Positions 23,095 to 32,252 of a stretch of DNA of 42,717 nucleotides are shown here, piece after piece. The notes below the pieces were generated by a model that was not told the origin of the DNA, searched no databases, and saw only the letters and a program-made list of their open reading frames with translations. The stretch is taken from assembly GCA_017397955.1 (NCBI GenBank), contig JAFQHL010000060.1, positions 1-42,717 on the forward strand, written 5' to 3'. Source of the DNA: Clostridia bacterium (GTDB lineage Bacteria > Bacillota > Clostridia > Oscillospirales > CAG-382). Numbering within the stretch: the first letter of the stretch is position 1; every line of letters starts with the position of its first letter. The position numbers and the translations under genes were made by a program.

Positions 23095-26000
23095 ATGAAA
23101 CAAGGCTTAAGCCTTACGCAAATGCTAAAAGCCGCAGAAGCCGATATATGCAAGGCTGCAGAGCTTGGCAGGGCAGAGGATGCCGACCCCTTTACAAGCA
23201 GGGTTGCGGATAACGCTTATTATTATAAGCGAAAACTGCGGGAAAGCTTTGCTCAGCAAAAAAGCTTTAAAAAATTGCAGGGCAGGGAAGGCGTTCCATA
23301 CGCCTTTAAAGTGCTGTGGAGTCATTTTAAAAATTATGGCTTTATATACGATAAAAGCACCCCAAAGGCGGCGTTTGAAAACTACGATTGCAATTCTTTA
23401 GAGCTGGATATGCTAAAAAGCCTTATCGTTGTCGCGGCACTTATAGAAACAGGGCTTGTGTGCAGGTCGGCGCTTAATAAGCAAGGCGGCGGGTCTTTGC
23501 GCTTGCAAAACGCTTTAAGTCTTATGAAGACAGCAGACAACACAGATTTTTCGGAAGTATATCCCACCTTGTCAGAGTCAGAGCGTCGACTTGCAGAGCG
23601 TGAAGAGCATTATATGGAAATGACCCCGCAAACAAAGGGAATGTATCGCCGCGCCCTTAGAAGTTATGCCGCAAAGCATAAGTGTGCAGAAAAGGAAGCC
23701 GTGCTAAAAGCAGAAACAGAGGCGATAAGCCGCGGTGTACCTATAGGCGCCGTTTTGGGAGTGGACCAAAAGCCTAATACAAGTCTTTATTGTCTTACTG
23801 CCGCGTCGGTGCTTTTGCTGTCTTTGGGATTATGTCTTATGCTGTGCCCACTTTGGGCAACGGTATTGCTTTTGGTGCCGCTGGTTTGCTTTTCCTTGGG
23901 TTGTGCTGACTTCTTTTTTTCCTTTTTAAGTACCGTCAAGCCTTGTCCCGCCTTGGATTCCTGTAAACTGCCCAAGGGTAAGCACACTCTTACCGTTATA
24001 ACCACTCTTCTTTCGGACGAGGGTGCTTTTCAGCGTTTAGAGCAGGTGTTTCTTACCAACAGGGGAGAGGGGATGCTTTTTGGCATCCTTGCGGATTTTT
24101 CTGCCGCAAAGACAAAAAACGCCCCCGCCGATGCGGAGCTTGTTAAGAACGCAAAAGCTATGCTGGACAGCCTTAAATATCGTTTTGGTAACCATTTTTG
24201 CCTATTTATAAGGGAGAGAAGCCCCGACGGGGAGGGTGGATATTGCGGTAGAGAGCGTAAGCGCGGTGCAATAGAAGACCTTGTAAGTTATATAAGCGGC
24301 GGTAAGAATTATTTTGCTGTTGCCGCAGGAGCCGATGTAAACGGTGTAAGCTTTTTGCTTACCTTGGACGGAGACACAAGATTGCCGCCTTGCGGTGCGG
24401 CGGCACTAACGGGTATGATGTTGCATCCTCTTAACCGTCCACTCATAGCAGGCGGCAAAATAATAAAAGGTTACGGCATAATTCAGCCTGCCGTAACTCC
24501 TTGTCTTTGTACCAAGGGCAACACGGGCTTTTCCGCTTTGATTACGGGTGCGGGTGGGATAGACGTTTATGAAAGTGCCGGCTTTAACCGCCAGCAAAAC
24601 GTTTTTGGACAGGGTGTATTCTGCGGCAAAGGGATAATAGATATAAAAGCCTACGCCGCGCTTCTGACCGGAGTTTTGCCCCCTAAGCGCGTGTTAAGCC
24701 ACGATATGCCGGAGGGTAATATCCTTCGTACTCGCTATGTGTCCGACGTTTCTTTTACCGACAGCGTGCCCTCGGGTGTGTTCTCTTACTTTACAAGACT
24801 GCACCGTTGGATACGGGGCGATGTTCAAAACCTTTCCTTGCTTAAAGGCTACGGTCAGGGCTTTCGCGGTGGGATAAGGATAATCGGCAACGTTTTCAGG
24901 CATTTATCGCCGGTGCTGTCCTTTGTTGCCATTGCGGCGGCAGGCTTTTTTACCGCAGATACCTCGGGGCTTTGGATTTGCGCCTTTGCCCTTATAAATC
25001 TGCTGTCACCTGTGTTTTATACACTTATATCACGTCCTGCCGCCTTGCGTTTTCGTACAAGAAGATTTTTTTCCTCGGTATACGGCGGTATGGTGCAAAG
25101 CCTACGTACCGCCTTTTTCGAGACAGCCGCTCTTGCCCATAAAGTGTTTATTACCGCAGATGCCTTTGTAAAAGCATTATGGCGTTTATATAGCGGCAAA
25201 AAGCTTTTAAGCTGGCTTACCTCTGCCCAAGGCGAAAAGCAGGCAGAGGGCGGAATAAGCCTGTATATTTACCGTCTTTTTCCCTCTGCCGTTGCGGGCG
25301 CGCTTATGTTTTTCGCAACAGGCCTGTGGATAACCCGACTGCTTGGGCTTTTATGGTTTTTGTATCCGATTTTTGCCTTCAGGCTATCCTGTAAGATCGT
25401 CGAAAAGCCTCTTGTAAATGTGGACGCACGCCGTATTATAAAGTCGCGTGCAAAGCCTATATGGCAGTTTTTTCAGGATAACGTCAATCAAAACACATCC
25501 TATCTTCCGCCTGACAACATCCAGTTTTCTCCTGTTGAAGCCATCGCTTACAGAACCTCGCCAACCAATATCGGCTTATATTTGCTTTCTGTTGTGGCGG
25601 CAGAGGACTTTGGCTTTATAAACTCTGCACAGGCGGAGGACCGCATAGAAAAAGCCGTTGAGACAATAGAATCCCTTCCAAAATGGAAAGGACACCTGTA
25701 TAATTGGTATTCCCTAAACCCATGTCAAGTCATCGGCGGACATTATGTTTCCACGGTGGATAGCGGCAACCTTTGCGTTTGCTTGGTAGCACTATCCCGC
25801 TATTTGTACAGCGCAGGTAAAACAGGGCTTGCCCGTAGGGTAGAGCAGTTGGTTGCCGCGGCGGATTTTTCCGCTTTGTATAATAAAGAGCGCCATCTTT
25901 TTGCCTTGGGAGCCCAAGGACAAACAGATACTCTTTCCGAAATCTGTTATGATATGTATATGAGTGAGGCGCGCAGTACCTCCTATTTTGCTGTGGCAAC

Positions 26001-29000
26001 GGGGCAAGTGCCCGTAAAACATTGGTCACATCTAAGCCGTCCCGTGGTGGGTGAGGGTGGACACATAGGTATGGCAAGTTGGTCAGGCACCGCTTTTGAA
26101 TTTTTTATGCCCCAGCTTTTTCTTCCGTTGTATAAGGACAGCTTTGTTTACGAAAGCCTATGCTTTGCCCTGTATCAACAACGCTCCTTTTCGGTAGGTA
26201 AGCTGTGGGGCTGTTCCGAAAGTGCGTTTCTTGCCTTCGACAGCGAAATGAACTATCAGTATAAGGCGCACGGCGTACAAAGTCTTGCCCTTGCTCGTTA
26301 CAGCAAGGCAGAGCTTATACTTTCTCCGTATTCCGTATATCTTACCATGTGCATTGCGCCCAAAGAAGCGTTAAAAACCCTTTCCGCCTATGATAAAGCA
26401 GGTATGAACGGAAAATACGGCTTGTATGAGGCAATAGATTTTACGGCAGAGGGGCAGGTTGGCACACCCATAAACAGCTATATGGCGCATCATATGGGAA
26501 TGAGCCTTATTGCCTGTGCCAACGCTTGCTTTGATAATGTTTTTGTAAGCAGGTTTACAAATTATCCGCCCATCGCCGCTTTTTATGAGCTGTTGCAGGA
26601 AAAAATACCTGTGGGCGCTTGTATTTATGATGCGGAAAAACAGCAGAGGGGAAAAAAGCCATCGGGCACCAGAGGTATACCTGTGCAACAGCTTACCGAA
26701 TACAGCAGTACTTGCCCCGTTATAAACGCTTTTGGCAACGGACCGTGCACCATAGTTGCGGACAGCTGTGGGCACGTGCGGTTTTCCCACGGAGAAATTA
26801 CTGTTAACGAAACCTGCTTTGACCGTCACAGCACGGTAAAAAGCCTTAATGTTGGCTTTTGCAACGGAAAAGATGTTTTCTATGCAACCCCGCAGGGCGT
26901 GGGCGGCAAATGCTCTTTTGAAAGCGGTGGCGGTTATGCTGCTCATATATGCTCATCTCCGATATTTTCCGGCAGGGTAAAGTACTATACCGACCCCGCA
27001 GGCAGTTTTGTTACGGAAACAAAAAGCAACAGCGGCAAAAGCTATGCCCTTGTTTTCAGCTTTGACCCTCAGCTTTGCGCGGACAAAGAGTTTTACGCTC
27101 ATCCCGCCTTTAATCGCTTGTTTGTCAGCGCGGAATACGACAAAACCAACAATGTGTTGGTATACAGCAAAAACAGCCGCAACGGTAGGGACTGCCTGTT
27201 TATGGCGGTAGGACTTGATGACCCGCGCATTCCAATAAGCTTTGAGACCAACAAGGAAAGCTACGGTGCTTTTTCTGTCCACAGCCCCAAGGACCTTATA
27301 AAGGACAGTTATACAAACGGTGTCGGAGTTTGCGTAAATCCTCTTTGCCTTATAAAAACACCGCCTTTGGCAGGCGGCGTGGCAAAGCTCATCGTGTCGG
27401 TAGGGCGCACCCGCCGCGAGTGCTTGGAAAGGCTTTCCGCAACTCGTCAGATGAGTGGAAAAGCCGTAGGTATATCGGTATTCGGTCAGCGGGAAAACCT
27501 GGTGCTTTCGGGCATATTTTACGGAAGAAAACGCTTTGCAAAAACCACCGCCGCAACAGAGCAGGCGTTGTGGAGCTACGGCGTGTCGGGGGATTACCCT
27601 ATAATCGCTTTGCTTGTGCGCGAGGGTGGGGAAGCGGATGCGCGCTTTTATATAGAGTTGTTTAAAAAGCTTGCGGCAATAAACATTCGTGTAGAGCTGG
27701 TGTTTCTGCTGACAGAAGAGGACGTTTACCAGGCACCCTTGCGTAGGGCGATGCATCAGCTTGTAAGTGCCTTAAAGTGCCGCAATTTTCTTCAGAAACG
27801 CGGCGGAATATTCTTTGTCAACGGAAACGATATGCACACTCTTGCCGTGTTTAAGGATGCCTCCGTTTGCTATGCAGAAAGCTACGACCCGCTGTTTGGC
27901 GCGGAAAGTAAGCAAACTGTGGGCACGCCCTTGCCGTCTGTTATTAGAGGGCGCGGATATCCTTCGGCAAATTGCGCCACTACGGCGGTCGGCGGCATCT
28001 ATGACGAAACAGGATTTACCGTGGATAAGGATTATGGGCAAGCTCTGCCGTTTTCCTATGTTCTGGCGGGTAACAGCTTTGGAAGTGTGGTTACACAGTC
28101 TACGCTGGGTTACAGTTTTTACGGTAACGCTGCCCTGCAGCGCATTGCCGCCTTCAGCGGTGACCCCTACGGCGGCTGTGACCACGGCGAGCTTTTGTAT
28201 GCACATATAGGCGGAAATCTCTACGACCTTATCGCCTGTGCCCACTCCGTTCGTTACGAAAACGGCACGGCAATATACAAGGGCGAACTGGGTGGCAATC
28301 CTTACAGGGTAGAGGTCTTTGTCTGTGCCGACCTGCCAATTAAATCCGTGTTTGTCAGCTTTACGCAGGAAACAGAGTGCGTTATTGCACTAAGCCCCGT
28401 TATGGGCGCAAGTCCTATGTCTGCAGCCTCTGTTTTTGCTGAGGAATTTGAATTTAAACACGGCGCGGGTCTTTGCTTTGTTAATCCGAAAAACGCAGCA
28501 GATGAGCAAATTTGCGGCTTTGCCGCCTGCCTAGGCGCGCCAAAGATTTTTAAAAGCTTAAACGAATATCTACACGGCGAAAAGGAAATTGAAGAAAGCA
28601 TAGTTGTTTTACAACAGGGGACAGAACTGCAATTTTTAATAGGCGCCGCGCCAAACAAAGTTGCCGCAACGGAAGTGTGCAACACCTTTGCGGAGGAGGG
28701 CGGCACCCTTCAAAGACAAAAGACGCAAAGCTTTGCCTGCGGCTTTTTGCCCCCCATAAAGCTTTTGGGGAACAAGGCTTTAAACAGTATGTTTAACCTG
28801 TTTGCACCTTATCAGGTGGCGGCGTGCCGCTTTTTCGCCCGCGGAGCCTTTTATCAAAGCGGTGGCGCATACGGGTTCAGAGACCAGCTTCAGGACTGTC
28901 TGTTTCTTGTATATTCTATGCCTGCTGCTGTTCGCGGGCATATACTTCGCGCCGCATCGCGTCAGTACACCGACGGAAGTGTACAGCATTGGTGGCATCC

Positions 29001-30171
29001 TACCAAGCGACACGGTAAAATATATGGGGTAAAGACCAAATGCAGCGACGACTTTCTGTGGTTGCCCATAGCCGTGGCAGAATACGTGGAAAAAACAGGA
29101 GATATCGGCGTGCTTGTCGAGCAGGTGCCGTATCTGGAATCACCGCCTCTTGGTGAGGATAACGAGCGTTATGAGGCGGCGGAAAGCACTGAATATACCG
29201 AAAGCGTGGAAGAGCATTGCCGCCGCGCACTTGAATACGGTAAACGCTTTGGCTCCCACGGCCTGCCGTTGATGGGCAGCTGTGACTGGAATGATGCTTT
29301 TTCCCATCTGGGTAGCGGTGCGGAAAGTGTGTTCAGTGCGTTCTTATACGTTATAGCTTTGAACAAGTTTGGAGATATGACAGCTGACCAAGAGCTTAAA
29401 GAGCAAGCGGCGCAGATGCTGGAGCGGGCAGAAAAGTGTTTCTGCCACGACCGCTATATAAGGGCGTACAGCGGTAGCGGCGCTCCGTTAGGTGTTGACG
29501 GCAGAGGCGCTTGCGAGATAGACGCGTTGGTACAAGCCTTTGCGGTGTTTGCAGGGGCGGACAAGGATAGATGTGCCACAGCCATGAAAACCGCTTATGA
29601 TAGACTTTACGATAAGGAAAACCGCCTTCTTAAGCTGTTTACTCCCGCCTTTGGCAGGGATACGGAGTACGCAGGCTATATCAACGCATACGCCAAGGGA
29701 ATCCGTGAAAACGGCGGGCAGTACACCCACGCCGCCGTGTGGTTTGCCGCCGCTCTTGCCCTTTGCGGAATGACCGACAAGGCGTATTCCGTGCTGGAAT
29801 GGATTAACCCCTTAAAGCGAAGTGAGGACAGCGAAATTTACGCTAAATATAAGGGCGAGCCATACGCCATAGCCGCAGATATCTATACTGCCAAGGGACA
29901 GTTGGGGCGAATGGGTTGGAGCCATTATACGGGTGCGGCGGCATGGTATTGCAAAACGGTGCTTGAGGTATTTATGGGCATAAAATTTGGCGGATTTGAC
30001 CGCTTGATTTCCGTAAAACCCTTAATGGAGTACGAAGCTACCGTTTCCTACAAAGGCATCTTGACAATCAAAGCCTACAAGGGGGCATCTCTGCAATACG
30101 ACGGCAAGCCCACCTTCTTTCCCATAAAGCTGGAAGACGGCGAGCATACCCTTACCGTACCCATGGCATAG
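23095..30171 (+). CDS. Cyclic beta-1,2-glucan synthase-like protein (GT84-glycoamylase-GH94)
   Basis: A 2358-residue membrane enzyme. Residues 1-228 form a soluble N-terminal region and 229-278 a membrane pair. A GT84-type glycosyltransferase spans about 295-600, with LDGDTR (the DxD Asp pair at 425/427) and RLHRW (568-572). Further membrane segments lie at about 603-645 and 727-765. A glycoamylase-like domain covers about 790-1175 (VGEGGHIGMASWSGTAFEFF; NSYMAHHMGMSL). A GH94 N-terminal beta domain begins near 1207, and the GH94 phosphorylase-type catalytic barrel covers about 1900-2330, with FRDQLQD and CDWND (2063-2067), the motif holding the general acid. Cgs/NdvB enzymes elongate, cyclise and trim beta-1,2-glucan. 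Proteobacterial homologues are about 2800 residues; this one is shorter. SD GGAGG precedes ATG 23095. The gene is alone between two terminators. Confidence 0.9.
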   Translation: MKQGLSLTQMLKAAEADICKAAELGRAEDADPFTSRVADNAYYYKRKLRESFAQQKSFKKLQGREGVPYAFKVLWSHFKNYGFIYDKSTPKAAFENYDCNSLELDMLKSLIVVAALIETGLVCRSALNKQGGGSLRLQNALSLMKTADNTDFSEVYPTLSESERRLAEREEHYMEMTPQTKGMYRRALRSYAAKHKCAEKEAVLKAETEAISRGVPIGAVLGVDQKPNTSLYCLTAASVLLLSLGLCLMLCPLWATVLLLVPLVCFSLGCADFFFSFLSTVKPCPALDSCKLPKGKHTLTVITTLLSDEGAFQRLEQVFLTNRGEGMLFGILADFSAAKTKNAPADAELVKNAKAMLDSLKYRFGNHFCLFIRERSPDGEGGYCGRERKRGAIEDLVSYISGGKNYFAVAAGADVNGVSFLLTLDGDTRLPPCGAAALTGMMLHPLNRPLIAGGKIIKGYGIIQPAVTPCLCTKGNTGFSALITGAGGIDVYESAGFNRQQNVFGQGVFCGKGIIDIKAYAALLTGVLPPKRVLSHDMPEGNILRTRYVSDVSFTDSVPSGVFSYFTRLHRWIRGDVQNLSLLKGYGQGFRGGIRIIGNVFRHLSPVLSFVAIAAAGFFTADTSGLWICAFALINLLSPVFYTLISRPAALRFRTRRFFSSVYGGMVQSLRTAFFETAALAHKVFITADAFVKALWRLYSGKKLLSWLTSAQGEKQAEGGISLYIYRLFPSAVAGALMFFATGLWITRLLGLLWFLYPIFAFRLSCKIVEKPLVNVDARRIIKSRAKPIWQFFQDNVNQNTSYLPPDNIQFSPVEAIAYRTSPTNIGLYLLSVVAAEDFGFINSAQAEDRIEKAVETIESLPKWKGHLYNWYSLNPCQVIGGHYVSTVDSGNLCVCLVALSRYLYSAGKTGLARRVEQLVAAADFSALYNKERHLFALGAQGQTDTLSEICYDMYMSEARSTSYFAVATGQVPVKHWSHLSRPVVGEGGHIGMASWSGTAFEFFMPQLFLPLYKDSFVYESLCFALYQQRSFSVGKLWGCSESAFLAFDSEMNYQYKAHGVQSLALARYSKAELILSPYSVYLTMCIAPKEALKTLSAYDKAGMNGKYGLYEAIDFTAEGQVGTPINSYMAHHMGMSLIACANACFDNVFVSRFTNYPPIAAFYELLQEKIPVGACIYDAEKQQRGKKPSGTRGIPVQQLTEYSSTCPVINAFGNGPCTIVADSCGHVRFSHGEITVNETCFDRHSTVKSLNVGFCNGKDVFYATPQGVGGKCSFESGGGYAAHICSSPIFSGRVKYYTDPAGSFVTETKSNSGKSYALVFSFDPQLCADKEFYAHPAFNRLFVSAEYDKTNNVLVYSKNSRNGRDCLFMAVGLDDPRIPISFETNKESYGAFSVHSPKDLIKDSYTNGVGVCVNPLCLIKTPPLAGGVAKLIVSVGRTRRECLERLSATRQMSGKAVGISVFGQRENLVLSGIFYGRKRFAKTTAATEQALWSYGVSGDYPIIALLVREGGEADARFYIELFKKLAAINIRVELVFLLTEEDVYQAPLRRAMHQLVSALKCRNFLQKRGGIFFVNGNDMHTLAVFKDASVCYAESYDPLFGAESKQTVGTPLPSVIRGRGYPSANCATTAVGGIYDETGFTVDKDYGQALPFSYVLAGNSFGSVVTQSTLGYSFYGNAALQRIAAFSGDPYGGCDHGELLYAHIGGNLYDLIACAHSVRYENGTAIYKGELGGNPYRVEVFVCADLPIKSVFVSFTQETECVIALSPVMGASPMSAASVFAEEFEFKHGAGLCFVNPKNAADEQICGFAACLGAPKIFKSLNEYLHGEKEIEESIVVLQQGTELQFLIGAAPNKVAATEVCNTFAEEGGTLQRQKTQSFACGFLPPIKLLGNKALNSMFNLFAPYQVAACRFFARGAFYQSGGAYGFRDQLQDCLFLVYSMPAAVRGHILRAASRQYTDGSVQHWWHPTKRHGKIYGVKTKCSDDFLWLPIAVAEYVEKTGDIGVLVEQVPYLESPPLGEDNERYEAAESTEYTESVEEHCRRALEYGKRFGSHGLPLMGSCDWNDAFSHLGSGAESVFSAFLYVIALNKFGDMTADQELKEQAAQMLERAEKCFCHDRYIRAYSGSGAPLGVDGRGACEIDALVQAFAVFAGADKDRCATAMKTAYDRLYDKENRLLKLFTPAFGRDTEYAGYINAYAKGIRENGGQYTHAAVWFAAALALCGMTDKAYSVLEWINPLKRSEDSEIYAKYKGEPYAIAADIYTAKGQLGRMGWSHYTGAAAWYCKTVLEVFMGIKFGGFDRLISVKPLMEYEATVSYKGILTIKAYKGASLQYDGKPTFFPIKLEDGEHTLTVPMA

Positions 30172-30198
30172 AAAAAATCCCCGTTAAGGGGATTTTTT
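30172..30198. terminator. Bidirectional terminator
   Basis: AAAAAATCCCC / GGGGATTTTTT with a five-base loop. It starts directly after the glucan synthase stop and ends directly at the stop of the convergent PAS gene. Confidence 0.95.
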
Positions 30199-30558
30199 CT
30201 AAATCATATCATAAAGCGATGCAGTTTCAGCGTTTCTGAATTCATGCTTTTCGTAGTAGCCCAACAGCTTGCCGTTTTCGTCACGCAGGGCAACCATATA
30301 AACGTCCTTGTTTTCGTTTTTATTGTAATATGTATAAACCACATTGTTTTCGGTGCTTTTTTCAAACCATGCAATTACCTTGTCAATCATCTCGTTAGAA
30401 CGGGCATTATGACACGCCTTAAGGCTTTTGCCCGTTAAATCACTGTTGTACCTCTTTATGGCTGATTGGTTCATATACACAATAACGCTGTTTGTGTCGC
30501 AGATAACAACAGGTGCTTGGTCTTGGTCTATTACGCTTTTAAACAGTTTGTTTATCAT
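30199..30558 (-). CDS. Single-domain PAS protein
   Basis: A 119-residue protein that is almost only a PAS fold: APVVICDTNSVIVYMNQSA, a helix with GKSLKACHNARS, and the closing strands VYMVALRDENGKLLGYYEKHE. The CHNxxS segment is like the PAS domain at the end of DUF438 proteins. There is no output domain, so it must work by binding a partner or a small ligand. It is monocistronic. A conserved family in Clostridia with unknown signal; a ligand such as heme is possible but not shown. Confidence 0.8.
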   Translation of the reverse strand: MINKLFKSVIDQDQAPVVICDTNSVIVYMNQSAIKRYNSDLTGKSLKACHNARSNEMIDKVIAWFEKSTENNVVYTYYNKNENKDVYMVALRDENGKLLGYYEKHEFRNAETASLYDMI

Positions 30559-30580
30559 AGTTTTACTCCGCTCAAACTAA

Positions 30581-30609
30581 AATACCGAGGCAAAAAACAC
30601 CTCGGTATT
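30581..30609 (-). terminator. Hairpin behind rpsU
   Basis: AATACCGAGG (30581-30590) and CCTCGGTATT (30600-30609) with a nine-base loop, 17 bases after the rpsU stop. It has only a weak T tail on the minus strand. Confidence 0.7.
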
Positions 30610-30625
30610 AGTTTTAAGTCAAATC

Positions 30626-30802
30626 TTACTTAAACTTACGCTTTCTTGCAGCTTCAGACTTCTTCTTACGTCTAACGCTGGGCTTTTCATAATGCTCTCT
30701 CTTGCGAAGTTCTGCCTGAACACCACTTCTGAGATAGCTTCTCTTAAATCTGCGAAGCGCGCTATCGATAGATTCGTTTTCTTTAACTTTAATCTCTGCC
30801 AT
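30626..30802 (-). CDS. rpsU: 30S ribosomal protein S21
   Basis: A 58-residue reading frame, ATG 30802 to TAA 30626. The protein begins [20 protein letters not shown] and ends in a Lys/Arg-rich tail ([17 protein letters not shown]), matching bacterial S21. S21 helps the small subunit base-pair with the SD region of mRNA. SD GGAGGGAGG lies eight bases upstream. It is downstream of rplT on the same strand but has its own consensus promoter. A longer frame covering the same bases is out of register and not a gene. Confidence 0.97.
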   Translation of the reverse strand: MAEIKVKENESIDSALRRFKRSYLRSGVQAELRKREHYEKPSVRRKKKSEAARKRKFK

Positions 30803-30858
30803 TTATATTTCCCTCCCTCCGAAAAACGGGGAGCATATCCCTTCAAAATTACTTGGGT

Positions 30859-30887
30859 ATTATAACAGAATTGTCGACAATTGTCAA
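30859..30887 (-). promoter_or_regulatory. rpsU promoter with a palindromic spacer
   Basis: On the minus strand: TTGACA (30887-30882), 17 bases, TATAAT (30864-30859), both exact consensus. The spacer holds a perfect 14-base palindrome, AATTGTCGACAATT (30869-30882), which just reaches the -35 box and may be an operator. Confidence 0.88.
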
Positions 30888-30897
30888 CGCTTTTTTA

Positions 30898-31257
30898 TTA
30901 TTTACCCAAAGCTTTTTTTGCGCTTGCTACCAAGGATGCAAAAGCTTCCTTATCTGCAATTGCTATTTCAGAAAGCATCTTTCTGTTAAGTTCAATGCCT
31001 GCCTTCTTAAGACCGTTGATGAACTGAGAATAATTGATGCCTTCAACCTTGCACTGTGCGGAGATTCTGGTTATCCAAAGCTTTCTAAAATCTCTCTTCT
31101 TCTGCTTTCTGCCTGCGAATGCATAGTTACCGCTCTTATAAACGGCCTGCTTCGCCATCTTAAAATGCTTACTCTTACTGCCCCAATAGCCCTTAGCTAA
31201 CTTGAGAATCTTATTTCTTCTCTTGCGGGTCATCAATGCGCCTTTTACTCTTGCCAT
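30898..31257 (-). CDS. rplT: 50S ribosomal protein L20
   Basis: A 119-residue protein with the L20 pattern throughout ([51 protein letters not shown]). L20 is an early 23S rRNA assembly protein and, in Firmicutes and E. coli, the autoregulator of this operon. Third gene of infC-rpmI-rplT; no strong terminator is seen before the rpsU promoter. Confidence 0.98.
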   Translation of the reverse strand: MARVKGALMTRKRRNKILKLAKGYWGSKSKHFKMAKQAVYKSGNYAFAGRKQKKRDFRKLWITRISAQCKVEGINYSQFINGLKKAGIELNRKMLSEIAIADKEAFASLVASAKKALGK

Positions 31258-31288
31258 TTATTTATTCCTCCCAAATATTACGTAATAA

Positions 31289-31486
31289 TTATGCGTAGGG
31301 CATCATCTTCTTAAGATGTGCTGCGTTACCGGATGCAACATAGCCGGCTTTTCTAAGGATTCTCTTACGCTTGGGAGTCTTAAGACCAAGCTTGTGACGA
31401 CGACCGCTGTGGTTCATCTTAACCTTACCGGTAGCGGTAAAGGAGAAACGCTTTTTAGATGCGCTGTGTGTTTTAATCTTGCCCAT
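31289..31486 (-). CDS. rpmI: 50S ribosomal protein L35
   Basis: A 65-residue basic protein, full length for L35 (MGKIKTHSASKKRFSFTATG; GLKTPKRKRILRKAGYV). It lies 34 bp after infC and 31 bp before rplT, the standard operon order. Confidence 0.98.
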   Translation of the reverse strand: MGKIKTHSASKKRFSFTATGKVKMNHSGRRHKLGLKTPKRKRILRKAGYVASGNAAHLKKMMPYA

Positions 31487-31520
31487 TTTAAATATTTCCT
31501 TTCACTTATTATACTGTGTT

Positions 31521-32048
31521 TTATTTGCCTTTTGCTGTTTTCTTGGGCGGCGCAAGTATGGTTATCATATTTCTGCCGTCAAGCAAAGGCTGCTTTTCAA
31601 CTGTGCAAAGCTCGCCGCAACCCTCAATAAACTTACCAAGCAATTCAGCACCGCGTTCGGGTCTTACAATCTCACGCCCCATAAACTTAACCATAACCTT
31701 AACCTTTTTGCCGTCTTCAAGGAAAGACTTTGCACGGTTAAGCTTGGTGTTAAAGTCGCCTATGGCAATGTTACATCTAAGCTGAATTTCCTTGGTTTCA
31801 AGGACAGGAGTCTTCTTCCTGTTTTCTTTGTCACGCTTTTCTTTGTCAAAGCGGAACTTGCCGAAGTCTAAAATTTTGCAAACAACGGGGTTTGCCTCCG
31901 GCGCAATCTCAACCAGGTCAAGCCCTGCATCTGCGGCTATACGCAATGCAACGTCCGTCTTTACAATACCAAGCTGGTTACCCTCTTGGTCAATCAAACG
32001 AACTTCGCTTGCCTTGATTTGGTCGTTGATAAGCTGCTTTTTGCTGAT
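31521..32048 (-). CDS. infC: Translation initiation factor IF-3 (AUC start)
   Basis: A 175-residue IF-3: the N-terminal domain has INDQIKASEVRLIDQEGNQL, and the C-terminal domain has KVMVKFMGREIVRPERG. It keeps ribosomal subunits apart and proofreads start codons. No ATG, GTG or TTG fits the family start: the frame upstream is open only into the leader. The strong SD TTTGGAGGTG is followed, after about eight bases, by ATC AGC AAA AAG, exactly where E. coli and Bacillus infC use AUU. I therefore set the start at the ATC (32048). Rare start codons let IF-3 repress its own translation. Confidence 0.92.
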   Translation of the reverse strand: MSKKQLINDQIKASEVRLIDQEGNQLGIVKTDVALRIAADAGLDLVEIAPEANPVVCKILDFGKFRFDKEKRDKENRKKTPVLETKEIQLRCNIAIGDFNTKLNRAKSFLEDGKKVKVMVKFMGREIVRPERGAELLGKFIEGCGELCTVEKQPLLDGRNMITILAPPKKTAKGK

Positions 32049-32211
32049 AACAAAACACCTCCAAATAAAACAAAAAAGGCTGTGAAAGCCAAAATTCCAC
32101 ACCCTCAAAAATAAGCCCGCATCGGCACAAAATGCCCGTATCGGTCTTCAAAGGTATTAACCTTATGCCATAAGCATCGGGTGGAACAAAAGCTCACTTC
32201 TTTTTATCACT
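32049..32211 (-). promoter_or_regulatory. infC operon leader (L20-leader-type candidate)
   Basis: About 160 bases of untranslated RNA lie between the promoter and infC. On the minus strand it contains several short stems (ATGC/GCAT, GGCA/TGCC, GGT/ACC) and a GC-rich conserved-looking core ending in a T-rich stretch. This is the position of the L20-binding autoregulatory leader in Firmicutes. I could not fold it fully by eye, so the class is inference. Confidence 0.55.
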
Positions 32212-32216
32212 TCGTG

Positions 32217-32245
32217 AGTTTAACATAAAATTACTTGCTTGTCAA
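32217..32245 (-). promoter_or_regulatory. Promoter of the infC-rpmI-rplT operon
   Basis: On the minus strand: TTGACA (32245-32240), 17 bases, TAAACT (32222-32217). The -35 box lies only seven bases past the stop of the upstream Gx transporter gene. Confidence 0.85.
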
Positions 32246-32252
32246 TAGCTTT

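Noticed and set aside
30619..30846. A 75-codon minus-strand frame over rpsU
   Set aside because: It is out of register with S21, which is the real product of these bases and has a proper SD.
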